From: Erysipelotrichaceae bacterium
Lineage (GTDB): Bacteria > Bacillota_I > Bacilli_A > Erysipelotrichales > Erysipelotrichaceae
Assembly: GCA_022780745.1 (NCBI GenBank)
Contig: JALEVB010000037.1
Coordinates: 1 to 47,968 of the forward strand
Reading direction: 5' to 3'
DNA: 47,968 nucleotides
In this document: one piece after another, positions 8,319 to 17,589 of the stretch
How the letters are laid out: every line of letters begins with the position of its first letter
How positions within the stretch are numbered: position 1 is the stretch's first letter
Program-made: the position numbers and the translations under genes
The notes under the pieces: model-generated
Database searches by the model: none
What the model saw: the letters and a program-made list of their open reading frames with translations, nothing else
Told to the model about the DNA's origin: nothing

Positions 8319-9092
8319 TTAAATATCACGAATTTGTATTCTTTCAATATTGATCGCATTACATGTTTGTTCATCAACATCAATTACCACTCCACAAATA
8401 ATACCCTTACCATCTGCTGGAGTAAAATAAGTTTTTTCATGATATATCGTTTTATTGATAACTTCATCAATATCACGACCCAATATACTATCAATAGGTC
8501 CACACATTCCAACATCACTAATAAATGCTCTATGATCTTTGATCATTTCATCGGCCGTCTGAATGTGAGTGTGTGTACCACATACGATAGTAGCTTTATT
8601 CTTCATATATTCAAAGAAACATCTTTTTTCCGCTGTTGCTTCCCCATGGAAATCAACAAATACAATATCAGCTTTTTGTGAATCAATAATATTAGTACAA
8701 GCACTATAAGGATCAATAACAACATTATCCATAAATACCTGTCCACAAACATTAATTACTAAAATCTTTAAACCTTTAACTTCTTTGATAATATAACCAT
8801 TACCAATATTTAAAGGTTCCATATTGCAAGGTCTGATCAGATCAGAACAATCATCGATATTATCAATGATCATACTCTTACTAAAAGCATGATTACCAAG
8901 CGTTATAACATCAATACCTAAACTTTTAAACTGACGATAGATCTTGGTCGTAATCCCTTTGCCATGAGCTGCATTTTCACCATTGATGATCGTAAGATCA
9001 GCACAATATTTTTCTTTAATGCTTTTAAAATTATCATTGATGATCTGTCTGCCAACAGAACCTACAACATCTCCTAAAAACAATATTCTCAT
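8319..9092 (-). CDS. ymdB: YmdB metallophosphoesterase (cyclic nucleotide phosphodiesterase family)
   Basis: A 257-residue calcineurin-like phosphoesterase. Metal-binding motifs are seen in order: GDVVGSVGR near residue 7, NGENAAHGKGI near 38, LGNHAF near 66, VDFHGEATAEK near 147 and GTHTHIQTADE near 173. In Bacillus YmdB hydrolyses 2',3'-cyclic AMP and influences biofilm and motility gene expression and RNase Y-dependent turnover. It overlaps the rny stop as TAATG with little ribosome site of its own, so it is coupled to rny. Confidence 0.95.
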   Translation of the reverse strand: MRILFLGDVVGSVGRQIINDNFKSIKEKYCADLTIINGENAAHGKGITTKIYRQFKSLGIDVITLGNHAFSKSMIIDNIDDCSDLIRPCNMEPLNIGNGYIIKEVKGLKILVINVCGQVFMDNVVIDPYSACTNIIDSQKADIVFVDFHGEATAEKRCFFEYMKNKATIVCGTHTHIQTADEMIKDHRAFISDVGMCGPIDSILGRDIDEVINKTIYHEKTYFTPADGKGIICGVVIDVDEQTCNAINIERIQIRDI

Positions 9093-10645
9093 TATTTAGC
9101 TATTTCACTTACTCTAGTTTCTCTGATCAATGTAACCTTGATCTGACCAGGATATGTCATTTCATTTTCAATCTTTTCTCTAATGTCATGAGCAATCTTA
9201 GTCATCTTAACATCATCAACTTTTTCAGGTTGGATCATAACTCTGATTTCTCTACCAGCCTGAATTGCATATGTTCTTTCAACACCATCAAACTCATTAG
9301 CAATATTTTCCAACTGCTCAAGTCTTTGAATATAACCTTCCATTGACTCAAAACGAGCGCCAGGTCTAGCTGCACTTAATGCATCAGCAGCAGCAACCAG
9401 ATTAGCGATCAAACTAGTTGGAGGAACTTCACCATGGTGTGATTCGATTGCATTGATAACAACTGCATTTTCACCATACTTCTTGGCAACCTTGCTTCCT
9501 AATTCGATATGTGAGCCATCCTGTTCAAAATCAATTGCTTTACCAATATCATGAAGTAAACCAGCACGCTTAGCCAATGATTGATTTAAACCAAGTTCAG
9601 CAGCCATAATACCAGCAAAATAAGCTACTTCCATTGAATGCTGTAAAACATTTTGACCATAAGAATAACGATATTTTAATCGACCGATCAATTTAACTAA
9701 TTCACGATGAATCTTACCAATACCAAGTTTAAAGACAGCATCATCTCCAACTTTGATCATTGTATCATTCATTTCCTTAGTAACTTTATTAACTACTTCT
9801 TCAATACGAGCTGGCTGGATCCTACCATCTCTCATTAATGTTTCTAATGATAATCTGGCTATTTCTCTTCTAATAGGATCAAAACAGCTAATAGTTAAAG
9901 CATCTGGAGTATCATCAATTATTAGGTCTACTCCTGTTAACTGCTCAATAGTCTTGATATTTCTTCCTTCACGACCAATGATGCGACCCTTCATCTCTTC
10001 ACTAGGCAATGTAACAGTAGAAACTGTCCTTTCAATTGTCTCTTCTTGAGCATATCTTTGAATAGCTGTTGCAATAATATTTTTAACTGTATCTGCAGCC
10101 TTTTGCTGAGCCTCATCTTCTTTTTCACGAATATAAGTTGCAACTTCTTTTTCCATCTTCTTCTCGACAATATTCATTATCTCTTTTCTTGCATCCTGCT
10201 CAGTCATATTAGAAACATGTTCCAATACATGCAATTGATTGTCGATCTTTGTTTGCAAATCTTGTTCCATTTTATCTAGGTTGGCGATTTTATCTTGGAC
10301 AATACGATTTTTGTCTTCTAATTGTTTTTCTTTATGGGTAATTGTTTCATCACGAAAATTCAAATTGTCCTCACGACGAATCAATTTGTTTTCCATATCA
10401 ACAACCTCTTGTTGCTTAGCCTTGATTTGCTTTTCAGCTTCCAGCTTAAGTTCATAGATTTGTTGTTTACCATCTAATGTAGCCTGTCTTACTATATTTT
10501 CAGCCTTATTATTTGCTTCATCTAAAACAGTTTGAGCACTAGCCTTTGCCTTAGCTAAGCCCATCTTTTCCATTACCATCCTAATGATGATACCTAAAAC
10601 AATTCCTACTATACCTATTAAAATGGAAATTAGTACATTCTCCAT
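9092..10645 (-). CDS. rny: Ribonuclease Y
   Basis: A 517-residue membrane-anchored endoribonuclease that starts mRNA decay in Firmicutes. Domain order: N-terminal membrane helix (about 5-24), long charged coiled coil (about 30-200), KH domain with MKGRIIGREGRNIKTIE near 218, and HD domain with HSMEVAYFAG near 342 and LLHDIGK near 362. The C-terminal part ends GQIKVTLIRETR. Length and all catalytic residues are normal. The start follows GGAGGATTAGACG. Confidence 0.97.
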   Translation of the reverse strand: MENVLISILIGIVGIVLGIIIRMVMEKMGLAKAKASAQTVLDEANNKAENIVRQATLDGKQQIYELKLEAEKQIKAKQQEVVDMENKLIRREDNLNFRDETITHKEKQLEDKNRIVQDKIANLDKMEQDLQTKIDNQLHVLEHVSNMTEQDARKEIMNIVEKKMEKEVATYIREKEDEAQQKAADTVKNIIATAIQRYAQEETIERTVSTVTLPSEEMKGRIIGREGRNIKTIEQLTGVDLIIDDTPDALTISCFDPIRREIARLSLETLMRDGRIQPARIEEVVNKVTKEMNDTMIKVGDDAVFKLGIGKIHRELVKLIGRLKYRYSYGQNVLQHSMEVAYFAGIMAAELGLNQSLAKRAGLLHDIGKAIDFEQDGSHIELGSKVAKKYGENAVVINAIESHHGEVPPTSLIANLVAAADALSAARPGARFESMEGYIQRLEQLENIANEFDGVERTYAIQAGREIRVMIQPEKVDDVKMTKIAHDIREKIENEMTYPGQIKVTLIRETRVSEIAK

Positions 10646-10694
10646 CGTCTAATCCTCCATTCTTTCTATTGCATTCACAAAATCATGCACATTA

Positions 10695-10723
10695 ATTATA
10701 TAGTAAGCTACACTTTTTCACAA
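10695..10723 (-). promoter_or_regulatory. Promoter of rny-ymdB
   Basis: Minus-strand TTGTGA (10718-10723), 17-base spacer, TATAAT (10695-10700), about 50 bases before the rny start and just behind the recA terminator. Confidence 0.7.
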
Positions 10724-10727
10724 GCAC

Positions 10728-10758
10728 AAAAAAATAGTAACCACAACGGTTACTATTT
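10728..10758 (-). terminator. Intrinsic terminator of recA
   Basis: An 11-bp stem (10732-10742 with 10748-10758, loop of 5) built from AAATAGTAACC, followed on the minus strand by a T run. The upstream arm includes the recA stop codon. Confidence 0.8.
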
Positions 10759-11766
10759 ACTAAATAATTTCTCTTTAACCAAAGAAGTTATCTCTTCATC
10801 CACCTCTGGATGAGCTGTTAAATAAGCTTTGCAGGCTTCTCTACCTTGTCCGATCTTTTCACCTTTATAAGAGAACCAGGCACCAGCTTTATCAATAATA
10901 TCATAATCAACTGCCAGATTGACAAGTTCACCTACATGTGAAATACCTTCTCCATACATGATCTCTACACTAGCTACCTTAAATGGAGGAGCAACTTTAT
11001 TCTTAACAACTTTAACTGTTACTTTATTACCAACTATTTCTGTACCATTTTTAATAGCTTCACCTTTTCTAACATCCAAGCGAACAGAACTATAGAACTT
11101 CAACGCTCTACCTCCTGGAGTAGTCTCAGGATTACCAAACATAATACCTACTTTTTCACGTAACTGGTTAATAAAGATAGCTGTACATTCACTTCTATTC
11201 ATAACACCAGCTAATTTACGCATAGCCTTAGACATTAATCTAGCCTGCAAACCAACTGACGCATCACTCATTTCACCATCTAATTCCGCCTGCGGAACAA
11301 GTGCAGCAACTGAGTCAATAACAATAAGATCAATTGCACCAGACTTGATAAGCATCTCCGTAATTTCTAAAGCCTGTTCTCCACTATCTGGCTGTGATAA
11401 GATCAGATCATTGATCTGTACTCCTAATGACTTTGCATATTGAGGATCAATAGCATTCTCAGCATCAATAAAAGCAGCTCTACCACCATTTTTCTGACAC
11501 TGAGCAATTGCATGCAATGCTAAAGTCGTTTTACCACTTGATTCAGGACCATAGATCTCAACGATCCTTCCTTTAGGATAACCGCCAATACCCAAAGCAT
11601 AATCAATAGCTAAAGAACCAGAACTAATGGCATCAATATCAACATTAGCTCTATCCCCTAGTTTCATGATACTACCTTTTCCATATTGTTTTTCAATTTG
11701 TTTTAATGCATCTTCTAATAAGGCATCTTTTTTGTCATCTTTTACTATAGCTTTTTTCTCACTCAT
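10753..11766 (-). CDS. recA: Recombinase RecA
   Basis: A 337-residue DNA strand-exchange ATPase that also promotes LexA cleavage. The Walker A motif [13 protein letters not shown] lies near residue 62, Walker [16 protein letters not shown] near 130 and the loop-2 region [19 protein letters not shown] near 190. I take the start at 11766 (MSEKKAIV) because AAGGAGA stands seven bases upstream; the frame could open ten codons earlier without a ribosome site. It follows pgsA by about 45 bases with no separate promoter evident and no LexA-type box seen. cinA, which often sits between the two, is missing. Confidence 0.97.
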   Translation of the reverse strand: MSEKKAIVKDDKKDALLEDALKQIEKQYGKGSIMKLGDRANVDIDAISSGSLAIDYALGIGGYPKGRIVEIYGPESSGKTTLALHAIAQCQKNGGRAAFIDAENAIDPQYAKSLGVQINDLILSQPDSGEQALEITEMLIKSGAIDLIVIDSVAALVPQAELDGEMSDASVGLQARLMSKAMRKLAGVMNRSECTAIFINQLREKVGIMFGNPETTPGGRALKFYSSVRLDVRKGEAIKNGTEIVGNKVTVKVVKNKVAPPFKVASVEIMYGEGISHVGELVNLAVDYDIIDKAGAWFSYKGEKIGQGREACKAYLTAHPEVDEEITSLVKEKLFSK

Positions 11767-11811
11767 AATTTTTCTCCTTGTATAATATTTAAGCAAAAAT
11801 GCCTTAGATTC

Positions 11812-12405
11812 CTATTTACTTTCAAAAATATATTCTTTCATCTGATTAAAATATGAAACTCCAGACACAAAACTAACAATTGCAGCAAACCATAATACTA
11901 AATCACTAACTGGAAAACGATATAATTCAAATGGTAAATTATTTAATAAGATCAAAATGATCGCTAACATTTGTGAAACCGTCTTAACTTTTCCTAAATA
12001 CCCAGCCGCCACAACTGTACCATTGCTAGAAGCTATCATACGACAGCCATCAACGATCGTATCACGAGCAATCATTATCAGTACTGGTACTACTGGAATC
12101 ACTCCCTGAGCAGCAAATAAGATAAACATCGTATTTACCAAAAGCTTATCAGCAATAGGATCAGCAAACTTACCAAATGTTGTGATCATATTTTGGCTTC
12201 TGGCAATATAACCATCAAGAAAATCTGTAAAACTAGTCAAAATAAATAATCCTAAAACGATAATGTTGACCAAAGAAATAGAAACAAATCCTACATCAAA
12301 ACTTTGTACATTAATACCAAATTGAGCATATGGAAATAGATATATTAAAACAATTACTGGTATCATAATAATTCTGATAATAGTTAATCTATTAGGTAAA
12401 TTCAT
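11812..12405 (-). CDS. pgsA: CDP-diacylglycerol-glycerol-3-phosphate 3-phosphatidyltransferase
   Basis: A 197-residue membrane enzyme that makes phosphatidylglycerol phosphate. The CDP-alcohol phosphatidyltransferase signature is complete: TDFLDGYIARSQNMITTFG then KFADPIADK (about residues 60-90). The N-terminus MNLPNRLTIIRI is typical of PgsA. Several membrane helices follow. First gene of a probable pgsA-recA transcript. Confidence 0.95.
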   Translation of the reverse strand: MNLPNRLTIIRIIMIPVIVLIYLFPYAQFGINVQSFDVGFVSISLVNIIVLGLFILTSFTDFLDGYIARSQNMITTFGKFADPIADKLLVNTMFILFAAQGVIPVVPVLIMIARDTIVDGCRMIASSNGTVVAAGYLGKVKTVSQMLAIILILLNNLPFELYRFPVSDLVLWFAAIVSFVSGVSYFNQMKEYIFESK

Positions 12406-12430
12406 AATAATTCCAACTTTCTTTTTATAA

Positions 12431-12458
12431 ATTTTAACATTTATTATAAATATTTCAA
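12431..12458 (-). promoter_or_regulatory. Promoter of pgsA-recA
   Basis: Minus-strand TTGAAA (12453-12458), 16-base spacer ending TGT, TAAAAT (12431-12436), placed between the rnpB terminator and the pgsA start. Confidence 0.55.
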
Positions 12459-12464
12459 GATTAT

Positions 12465-12485
12465 AAAAGGGATCCTAAGATCCCC
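12465..12485 (-). terminator. Intrinsic terminator of rnpB
   Basis: GGGATC (minus strand) stem of 6 bp (12469-12474 with 12479-12484, loop of 4) followed by TTTTATAA. Short but GC-rich and exactly at the 3' end of the RNase P RNA. Confidence 0.7.
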
Positions 12486-12844
12486 TAAAGCACTTTATAA
12501 GCCATGTTCTGTACCTTATAAAAGGTGGCAACCATTTATCTACGATCTTATGATCGTCCTTTTTAGCCTTCTTAATTAAGCCTCAAAGATTCCCCTACCA
12601 AATTTGGGTTTCTCGCTTGCGGGGTTTATCGCGTTCCACTACTTTGTTTTCACAAAATACTTCGTCACTGTGACACCTTAGGGCATTATACCATATCTAC
12701 AAATGTAAACTTAGGTATAAACATCCGCCGTTATCAATATGATACCTAGCCTTATTTATTAAACTAGCACAAACACTACCATCATCACAGATGGTGCGAG
12801 CATGGACTTTCCTCTAGCAAATACCAGCGATTGCCAAAGTGCCT
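12486..12844 (-). ncRNA. rnpB: RNase P RNA (Bacillus-type, class B)
   Basis: The catalytic RNA of RNase P, which matures tRNA 5' ends. On the minus strand the universally conserved core is visible: GAGGAAAGTCCATGCTCGC near the 5' end, CACAGTGACGAAG, GTGGAACGCG, TAAACCCC followed by GCGAGAAACCCAAATTTGG, and near the 3' end ACAGAACATGGCTTAT. The 5' GCACTTT pairs with 3' AAAGTGC to close helix P1. The size, about 355 nt, is slightly shorter than the Bacillus subtilis RNA. It starts within a base or two of the gpsB stop codon, repeating the gpsB-rnpB neighbourhood of Bacillus. The exact ends are set from the P1 helix and terminator. Confidence 0.95.
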
Positions 12845-13163
12845 ATCTTTTATTAAAAACTTCCTGTTCTAATCTGGAAAGTCTTTTTAAAATATCGACA
12901 TTGCTAACATTATTAGTATTATTTTCTTCATAAGATCTTACTTTAGCATCCAGTTCAATGAGCTTAGCTCTTAAACTAGCATTAGTACGCTCTAATTCAG
13001 CTATCTTATCATTCTGATGCTCACTAATAGTCTGATATGTCTCATAATCTTCCATAACAAGATCTAAAAAAGCATCAACATCTTTTGCACTATAGCCTTT
13101 AAAATCAATATTAAATTCTGTATCAAGAATTGTCTGAATATCCAAATTCAATTTCTTACTCAT
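12843..13163 (-). CDS. gpsB: Cell cycle protein GpsB (DivIVA family)
   Basis: A 106-residue DivIVA-domain protein that shuttles PBP1 and other wall enzymes between septum and side wall. The lipid-binding DivIVA head reads FNIDFKGYSAKDVDAFLDLV (about residues 17-36). It is followed by a coiled coil to about 75, a variable linker, and a short helical tail ILKRLSRLEQEVF like the GpsB trimerisation segment. Small size separates it from true DivIVA. It lies directly before rnpB as in Bacillus. Confidence 0.92.
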   Translation of the reverse strand: MSKKLNLDIQTILDTEFNIDFKGYSAKDVDAFLDLVMEDYETYQTISEHQNDKIAELERTNASLRAKLIELDAKVRSYEENNTNNVSNVDILKRLSRLEQEVFNKR

Positions 13164-13182
13164 AGCAACATCACCACTTTTA

Positions 13183-13233
13183 ATTATACAAAACCCTTTT
13201 AAAATTGCAACATTCTTTTCTTTGAGGCATAAT
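13183..13233. promoter_or_regulatory. Divergent promoters sharing one -35 hexamer (gpsB and methyltransferase)
   Basis: TTGCAA at 13205-13210 reads the same on both strands. On minus it stands 16 bases from TATAAT (13183-13188) in front of gpsB; on plus it stands 17 bases from CATAAT (13228-13233) in front of the methyltransferase gene. The predicted plus start point falls close to the ribosome site GAGGTG at 13240-13245, leaving a very short leader. Confidence 0.55.
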
Positions 13234-13249
13234 TTACTTGAGGTGAATT

Positions 13250-14002
13250 ATGAACAAAAAAGAATTAGTAAATACATGGCTTCAGGAAGAAAAAATAGCC
13301 AGGATCAAGGGTTGGGATTTCTCACATATCAATGATCGTTATACTGAAGAAACAGATCTTCCTTGGAATTATAAACAAATAATAGCTAAGTATATTAATA
13401 AGGATATGAAACTATTAGATATGGATACTGGTGGTGCAGAATTTCTATTAACATTGCATCATCCCCATCATAATACCTTTGCTACTGAAGGTTATAAACC
13501 AAATTATGATCTATGCAAAGAAAAACTAGATCCTTTAAATATTGAAATCAAGCAAAACATTAATGAGTATCCTGATAACAGCTTTGATATCATTATCAAC
13601 AGGCATGCTCAATATGATATCAAAGAAGTATATAAGAAACTAAAATCTGATGGTTTATTTATTACTCAGCAAATAGGAGCTTTAAATGATAGAGGACTGA
13701 TTGAATTGTTATGTGGTAACATTCCTATTAGTTTTCCTGATAAATTTTTAGATATTGCCACCAAAGAATTAAATGATAATCATTTCGAAATATTAGAAAA
13801 GAATGAATGTTATCGCCCTATCATTTTTTATGATGTTGCAGCTTTAGTGTGGTTTGCTAGAATCATTGAATGGGAATTCATTAACTTTAGTGTTAAAAAT
13901 AATCTAGATAATCTTTTTAAAGCTCAAGCTATTTTAGAAAAGGAAAACAAGATCGAGGCAAAAATCCATCGCTTCTATTTTGTCGCAAAGAAACTTTCAT
14001 AA
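13250..14002 (+). CDS. Class I SAM-dependent methyltransferase, substrate unknown
   Basis: A 250-residue soluble protein. A Rossmann SAM-binding start is seen as KLLDMDTGGAEFL near residue 55, then the acidic strand end TEGYKPN near 80 and DNSFDIIINRHAQYD near 105. The last corresponds to motif IV and the following helix of class I methyltransferases. The C-terminal RFYFVAKK matches the end of the beta-sheet core. The ATG is preceded by GAGGTG. It stands alone between gpsB and recU with its own promoter; the neighbours do not reveal the substrate. Similar proteins are often annotated only as methyltransferase domain protein. Confidence 0.75.
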   Translation: MNKKELVNTWLQEEKIARIKGWDFSHINDRYTEETDLPWNYKQIIAKYINKDMKLLDMDTGGAEFLLTLHHPHHNTFATEGYKPNYDLCKEKLDPLNIEIKQNINEYPDNSFDIIINRHAQYDIKEVYKKLKSDGLFITQQIGALNDRGLIELLCGNIPISFPDKFLDIATKELNDNHFEILEKNECYRPIIFYDVAALVWFARIIEWEFINFSVKNNLDNLFKAQAILEKENKIEAKIHRFYFVAKKLS

Positions 14003-14040
14003 ATTTATTATTCTTTGTATAATTAAAAATGGTGATAAAA

Positions 14041-14607
14041 ATGATCAATTATCCTAACGGGAAAAAATATAACAATAATCATACTAATACTAGCGCTTCT
14101 AATCGTGGTATGGCTTTAGAAGATGATATCAATGCTACAAATAAATATTATTTAGAAACTGATATTGCTAATATTCACAAAAAGCCTACTCCTATTCAGA
14201 TAGTTCATGTTGACTATCCAGCAAGAAATATGGCAAAAATAACAGAAGCCTATTTTAAAGTACCAAGTACTACTGATTATAATGGTGTATATCGCGGAAA
14301 AGCTATCGACTTTGAAGCTAAAGAATGTGCCAGTAAAACAGCCTTTCCCTTAGCAAGTATTCATCCCCATCAGATCAAACATCTAGAAAGTGTCTTGAAA
14401 CATGGAGCTATCGCCTTTGTCATATTTAGATTTACCCAATATGATAAAACCTATTATATAAGTGCTGATAAAGTCTGCAGCTATTATGAAACAAGCAAAA
14501 GGAAGTCGATACCATATGCATGGTTTGAAGAAAATGGTATAATCATAGAGTACAATTTAGTAAAACCTGTAGATTATTTAAAAATAATTGATAAATTATA
14601 TTTTTAG
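14041..14607 (+). CDS. recU: Holliday junction resolvase RecU
   Basis: A 188-residue nuclease that cuts four-way junctions during recombination and chromosome segregation. Visible family motifs: NRGMALEDDINATNKYY near residue 22, the catalytic core VYRGKAIDFEAKE near 80 with its acidic residues, then TAFPLASIHPHQIKHL near 100. I start at the ATG at 14041 because GGTGAT lies about nine bases upstream; an in-frame ATG at 14029 has no ribosome site. It is followed by the class A PBP gene, the same recU-ponA pair as in Bacillus. A TATAAT at 14018-14023 with a weak -35 probably drives both. Confidence 0.95.
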   Translation: MINYPNGKKYNNNHTNTSASNRGMALEDDINATNKYYLETDIANIHKKPTPIQIVHVDYPARNMAKITEAYFKVPSTTDYNGVYRGKAIDFEAKECASKTAFPLASIHPHQIKHLESVLKHGAIAFVIFRFTQYDKTYYISADKVCSYYETSKRKSIPYAWFEENGIIIEYNLVKPVDYLKIIDKLYF

Positions 14608-14620
14608 GAGGTTATAAATA

Positions 14621-17542
14621 ATGGTCAAAAAAAAGACTAATACTAAACACCATAAGCGTAAACTAAATGTTAAAAATGTACTGGTACTGATAATATCTAT
14701 CATATTAGTAGTTGGAATCATTGGTGCTGGCTGTGGTTTAGTAATTATATCTAATATGTTACAAAGTAAGCCCGAACTAATTGTAGAAAACTTTGTTTCA
14801 CCAGAATCGAGCAAGATCTATGATAAAGATGGAAATCTGATTGCTGATGTTGGATCACAGATCAGAGAAAATGTATCTTACAATGAGTTGCCAGAATCTT
14901 TGATCGATGCCTTTGTTTCTATTGAAGACTCTCGTTTTTTTGAACATAATGGTTTCGATATTGCCCGTTTTATTAAAAGTGGAATTGAAGTATTAAAAGC
15001 ACGCAGCTTTGTACAAGGTGGTTCTACCCTAACGATGCAGCTGGTAAAAAATACCTACTATGTTTCTGATGAAACACAAACAGCTGCCCCTAAGAAAATT
15101 GAAAGAAAAGTTCAGGAAATTGCTTTAGCAATCGATCTTGAAGATAAGATAAGCAAGCAAAACATTCTGGAATTATATCTAAATAAGATCAATTTTGGTG
15201 GCAGTGGTGGTATTCGAGGTGTTCAAAAAGCATCGGAATATTATTTTGGCAAAAATGTTTCCGAATTAAATGTTGCTGAATGTGCAATGCTTGCTGGTAT
15301 CGTTAATGCCCCTAATGCCTATAATCCATTTTTACATTTAGACTATGCGACATCTAGAAGAAATACCGTATTATATCAAATGTATAATCATGGTTATATT
15401 ACTTCAGATGAATATAATTTATTTAAAGCTATTAAAGTTGAAGATCTATTACAAGATCCTAATTCTCAAGAAAGTGAACAGGGTTCACAATATGCTTATC
15501 AGTCATATATTGACGAAGTAATTAAAGAAGCACAAAAAGTAACAGGTTTAGATCCATTCTCTGTATCTATGGAAATCTATACCTGCATGGATACCAAGAC
15601 GCAAAAAGTCATGGATTCAATTCAGCAAGGTGATGAAGAAAGTATCCTCTTCCCTGATGACTTAATGGAAATTGGTACAATTTCCATTAATAATCAAACA
15701 GGAGAAATCGTTGCCATTGGTGGTGGTAGAAACTATGGACGTGGTGGAAGCATGCTTCTAAATCATGCTACTGAACAATATAAACAACCAGGTTCTAGTG
15801 TTAAGACTATCTTATCTTATGCTTTAGCCTTTGAATATTTAGGATGGTCAACAAGTCATGTTGTAGAAGATAAACCAATGGTATATGCAGGAACTGATAA
15901 GGTAATTAGAAATGCCAATGGTCAATATGTAGGACAGATAACATTAAAAGATGCTGTTAGCCGATCATTAAATACCCCTGCTATTGCTACATTACAGGAA
16001 ATATTTGATACAATAGGCCGTGATAAAGTAGTTGAATATTTACAAAGTTTAGGATTCTCTTGTGTTAAGAATAATCCAGAACTTGTGGATATCCAGTATG
16101 CAATTGGTGGTAGCAACTTTACTGTTAGTGCTAAAGAATTAGCTGCTGCTCATAGTATTATCATGAATGGCGGATATTATATCGAACCTCATACAATTAA
16201 AAGAATAGAATTCAATAATGGCGATGCTCCTATTGAGCCAACATATGCCAAGACCAAAGTATTATCTGAATCTACCTGCTTCTTAGTATCAGAATTAATG
16301 TATGATGCTGTTTATGGCTATAATTATAACTATATGCAAATACTAAAAAGAGATTATCCAGTGTATGGTAAAACAGGTACAACTGACTGGGGTACTTCTG
16401 GTTTGCAATATAATATTCCTCAAGGAGCTGTTAAAGATAAATGGATGGTTGCGGAAACTACTCACTATACAACAGCTGTCTGGGTCGGATATGAAAAAGG
16501 TGTAAAGGATGCTAATACTTATTTCGATGCTTCAAAAAATGCATTAAATCTTCCAGGAAGAATAAATAGTTTGATCCTTGATGCCTTGAATGAAGATGAT
16601 AAACCAGCTGCAGTTGCTAGACCTGAAGATGTTGTATCAATTACTCATATTCTTGCTACTTATCCATATGCCCGCCCTATTGAAGGCATGGATCCTAAAT
16701 ATATTACAACTGGTTATATTCGTAAAGAAAATGCTGAATTAGTCGATCCAGAAACTTCTGATGTTAGTGAGCTTACAAGCTTTAATGCCAGCGTTGATGC
16801 TAATGGTACATTAAGTATAAACTGGGCAAAATATCCAGATGAATCAAAATTAACGATTGCTGATAGCAGTATCGATCTATCAATTAGCGTTGGTAATACC
16901 TATGTTGAAGCCTATGGAACCAGACTATTTGACTATACATGGATCTTTGGTCCTATCAGATATAAAGCAAGGATCATGCAGGATGGAACACAGGTTCAGG
17001 AAATCATTTCTGAAACTGAAAGTTTCCAGGGAGAAGTACAATTAAAACCTGGAAGTCATATTCAGGTATGTGGCTATTATGCTTATGAATATCTAGGTAC
17101 TGCTTCTAATGAAATATGTACGGAATTTACTGCTGTTGATCAAACGATCAGTTTAACAGTACCTACTAATAGTGCCTCTGTTGTTGATATTACTAACTGG
17201 GCTGGAGGCAATAATATCAATTATCTAGAACCTAAAAAGGTTGTGGATGATGCTAAAGCTGGTCAAACTGAAGTTAGATTAAATGGTAAAAATGTTTCTG
17301 GTCAAACGATAAGCTTCAAACAATCTGAACAGGAAAGCATTACAATTGAAATCATTGAATATATTAAACATGAACCAACCCAGCAGGAAAAATGTGAAGC
17401 TAGCGGCAATATATGGAATAACGATAAATGTATTGAAAAATGCAATGATCCATCCAAGGAACAGGATCTTGAAAATGGCGGATGCAAGATACCACCAACA
17501 GCTGAGCCAACAAACGAACCTACAGCTAGCCCAGAAGGATAA
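14621..17542 (+). CDS. ponA: Class A penicillin-binding protein (PBP1A/PonA) with cysteine-containing tail
   Basis: A 973-residue bifunctional wall polymerase. After a basic tail and membrane helix (about 20-45) comes the GT51 glycosyltransferase with catalytic Glu in EDSRFFEHNG (Glu102), GGSTLTMQLVKN at 133 and the LELYLNKINFGG block near 183. The transpeptidase has SSVK (Ser392, Lys395), SLN at 449-451 and KTG at 584-586. Beyond residue ~690 there is a beta-rich fibronectin-like region. A tail of about 50 residues has four cysteines (CEASGNIW..DKC..KC..GGC) and ends in a Pro-Thr-rich stretch with EPTNEPTASPEG. Bacillus PonA also has a C-terminal extension, but the cysteine module is unusual. 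The ribosome site is AGGAGG. It is coexpressed with recU. Confidence 0.95.
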   Translation: MVKKKTNTKHHKRKLNVKNVLVLIISIILVVGIIGAGCGLVIISNMLQSKPELIVENFVSPESSKIYDKDGNLIADVGSQIRENVSYNELPESLIDAFVSIEDSRFFEHNGFDIARFIKSGIEVLKARSFVQGGSTLTMQLVKNTYYVSDETQTAAPKKIERKVQEIALAIDLEDKISKQNILELYLNKINFGGSGGIRGVQKASEYYFGKNVSELNVAECAMLAGIVNAPNAYNPFLHLDYATSRRNTVLYQMYNHGYITSDEYNLFKAIKVEDLLQDPNSQESEQGSQYAYQSYIDEVIKEAQKVTGLDPFSVSMEIYTCMDTKTQKVMDSIQQGDEESILFPDDLMEIGTISINNQTGEIVAIGGGRNYGRGGSMLLNHATEQYKQPGSSVKTILSYALAFEYLGWSTSHVVEDKPMVYAGTDKVIRNANGQYVGQITLKDAVSRSLNTPAIATLQEIFDTIGRDKVVEYLQSLGFSCVKNNPELVDIQYAIGGSNFTVSAKELAAAHSIIMNGGYYIEPHTIKRIEFNNGDAPIEPTYAKTKVLSESTCFLVSELMYDAVYGYNYNYMQILKRDYPVYGKTGTTDWGTSGLQYNIPQGAVKDKWMVAETTHYTTAVWVGYEKGVKDANTYFDASKNALNLPGRINSLILDALNEDDKPAAVARPEDVVSITHILATYPYARPIEGMDPKYITTGYIRKENAELVDPETSDVSELTSFNASVDANGTLSINWAKYPDESKLTIADSSIDLSISVGNTYVEAYGTRLFDYTWIFGPIRYKARIMQDGTQVQEIISETESFQGEVQLKPGSHIQVCGYYAYEYLGTASNEICTEFTAVDQTISLTVPTNSASVVDITNWAGGNNINYLEPKKVVDDAKAGQTEVRLNGKNVSGQTISFKQSEQESITIEIIEYIKHEPTQQEKCEASGNIWNNDKCIEKCNDPSKEQDLENGGCKIPPTAEPTNEPTASPEG

Positions 17543-17546
17543 AATT

Positions 17547-17582
17547 AAAACCATTTACATTAATGATGTAAATGGTTTTTTT
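17547..17582. terminator. Bidirectional terminator between ponA and the M24 peptidase gene
   Basis: A perfect 14-bp stem (17547-17560 with 17566-17579, loop TAATG) with seven or more T on the plus side and a T-rich tail on the minus side. It serves two convergent genes. Confidence 0.85.
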
Positions 17583-17589
17583 ATATATG

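Noticed and set aside
12550-12830. Possible tRNA or small genes inside the 12.5-12.8 kb gap
   Set aside because: The GC-rich paired segments are explained fully by RNase P RNA helices and its conserved core.
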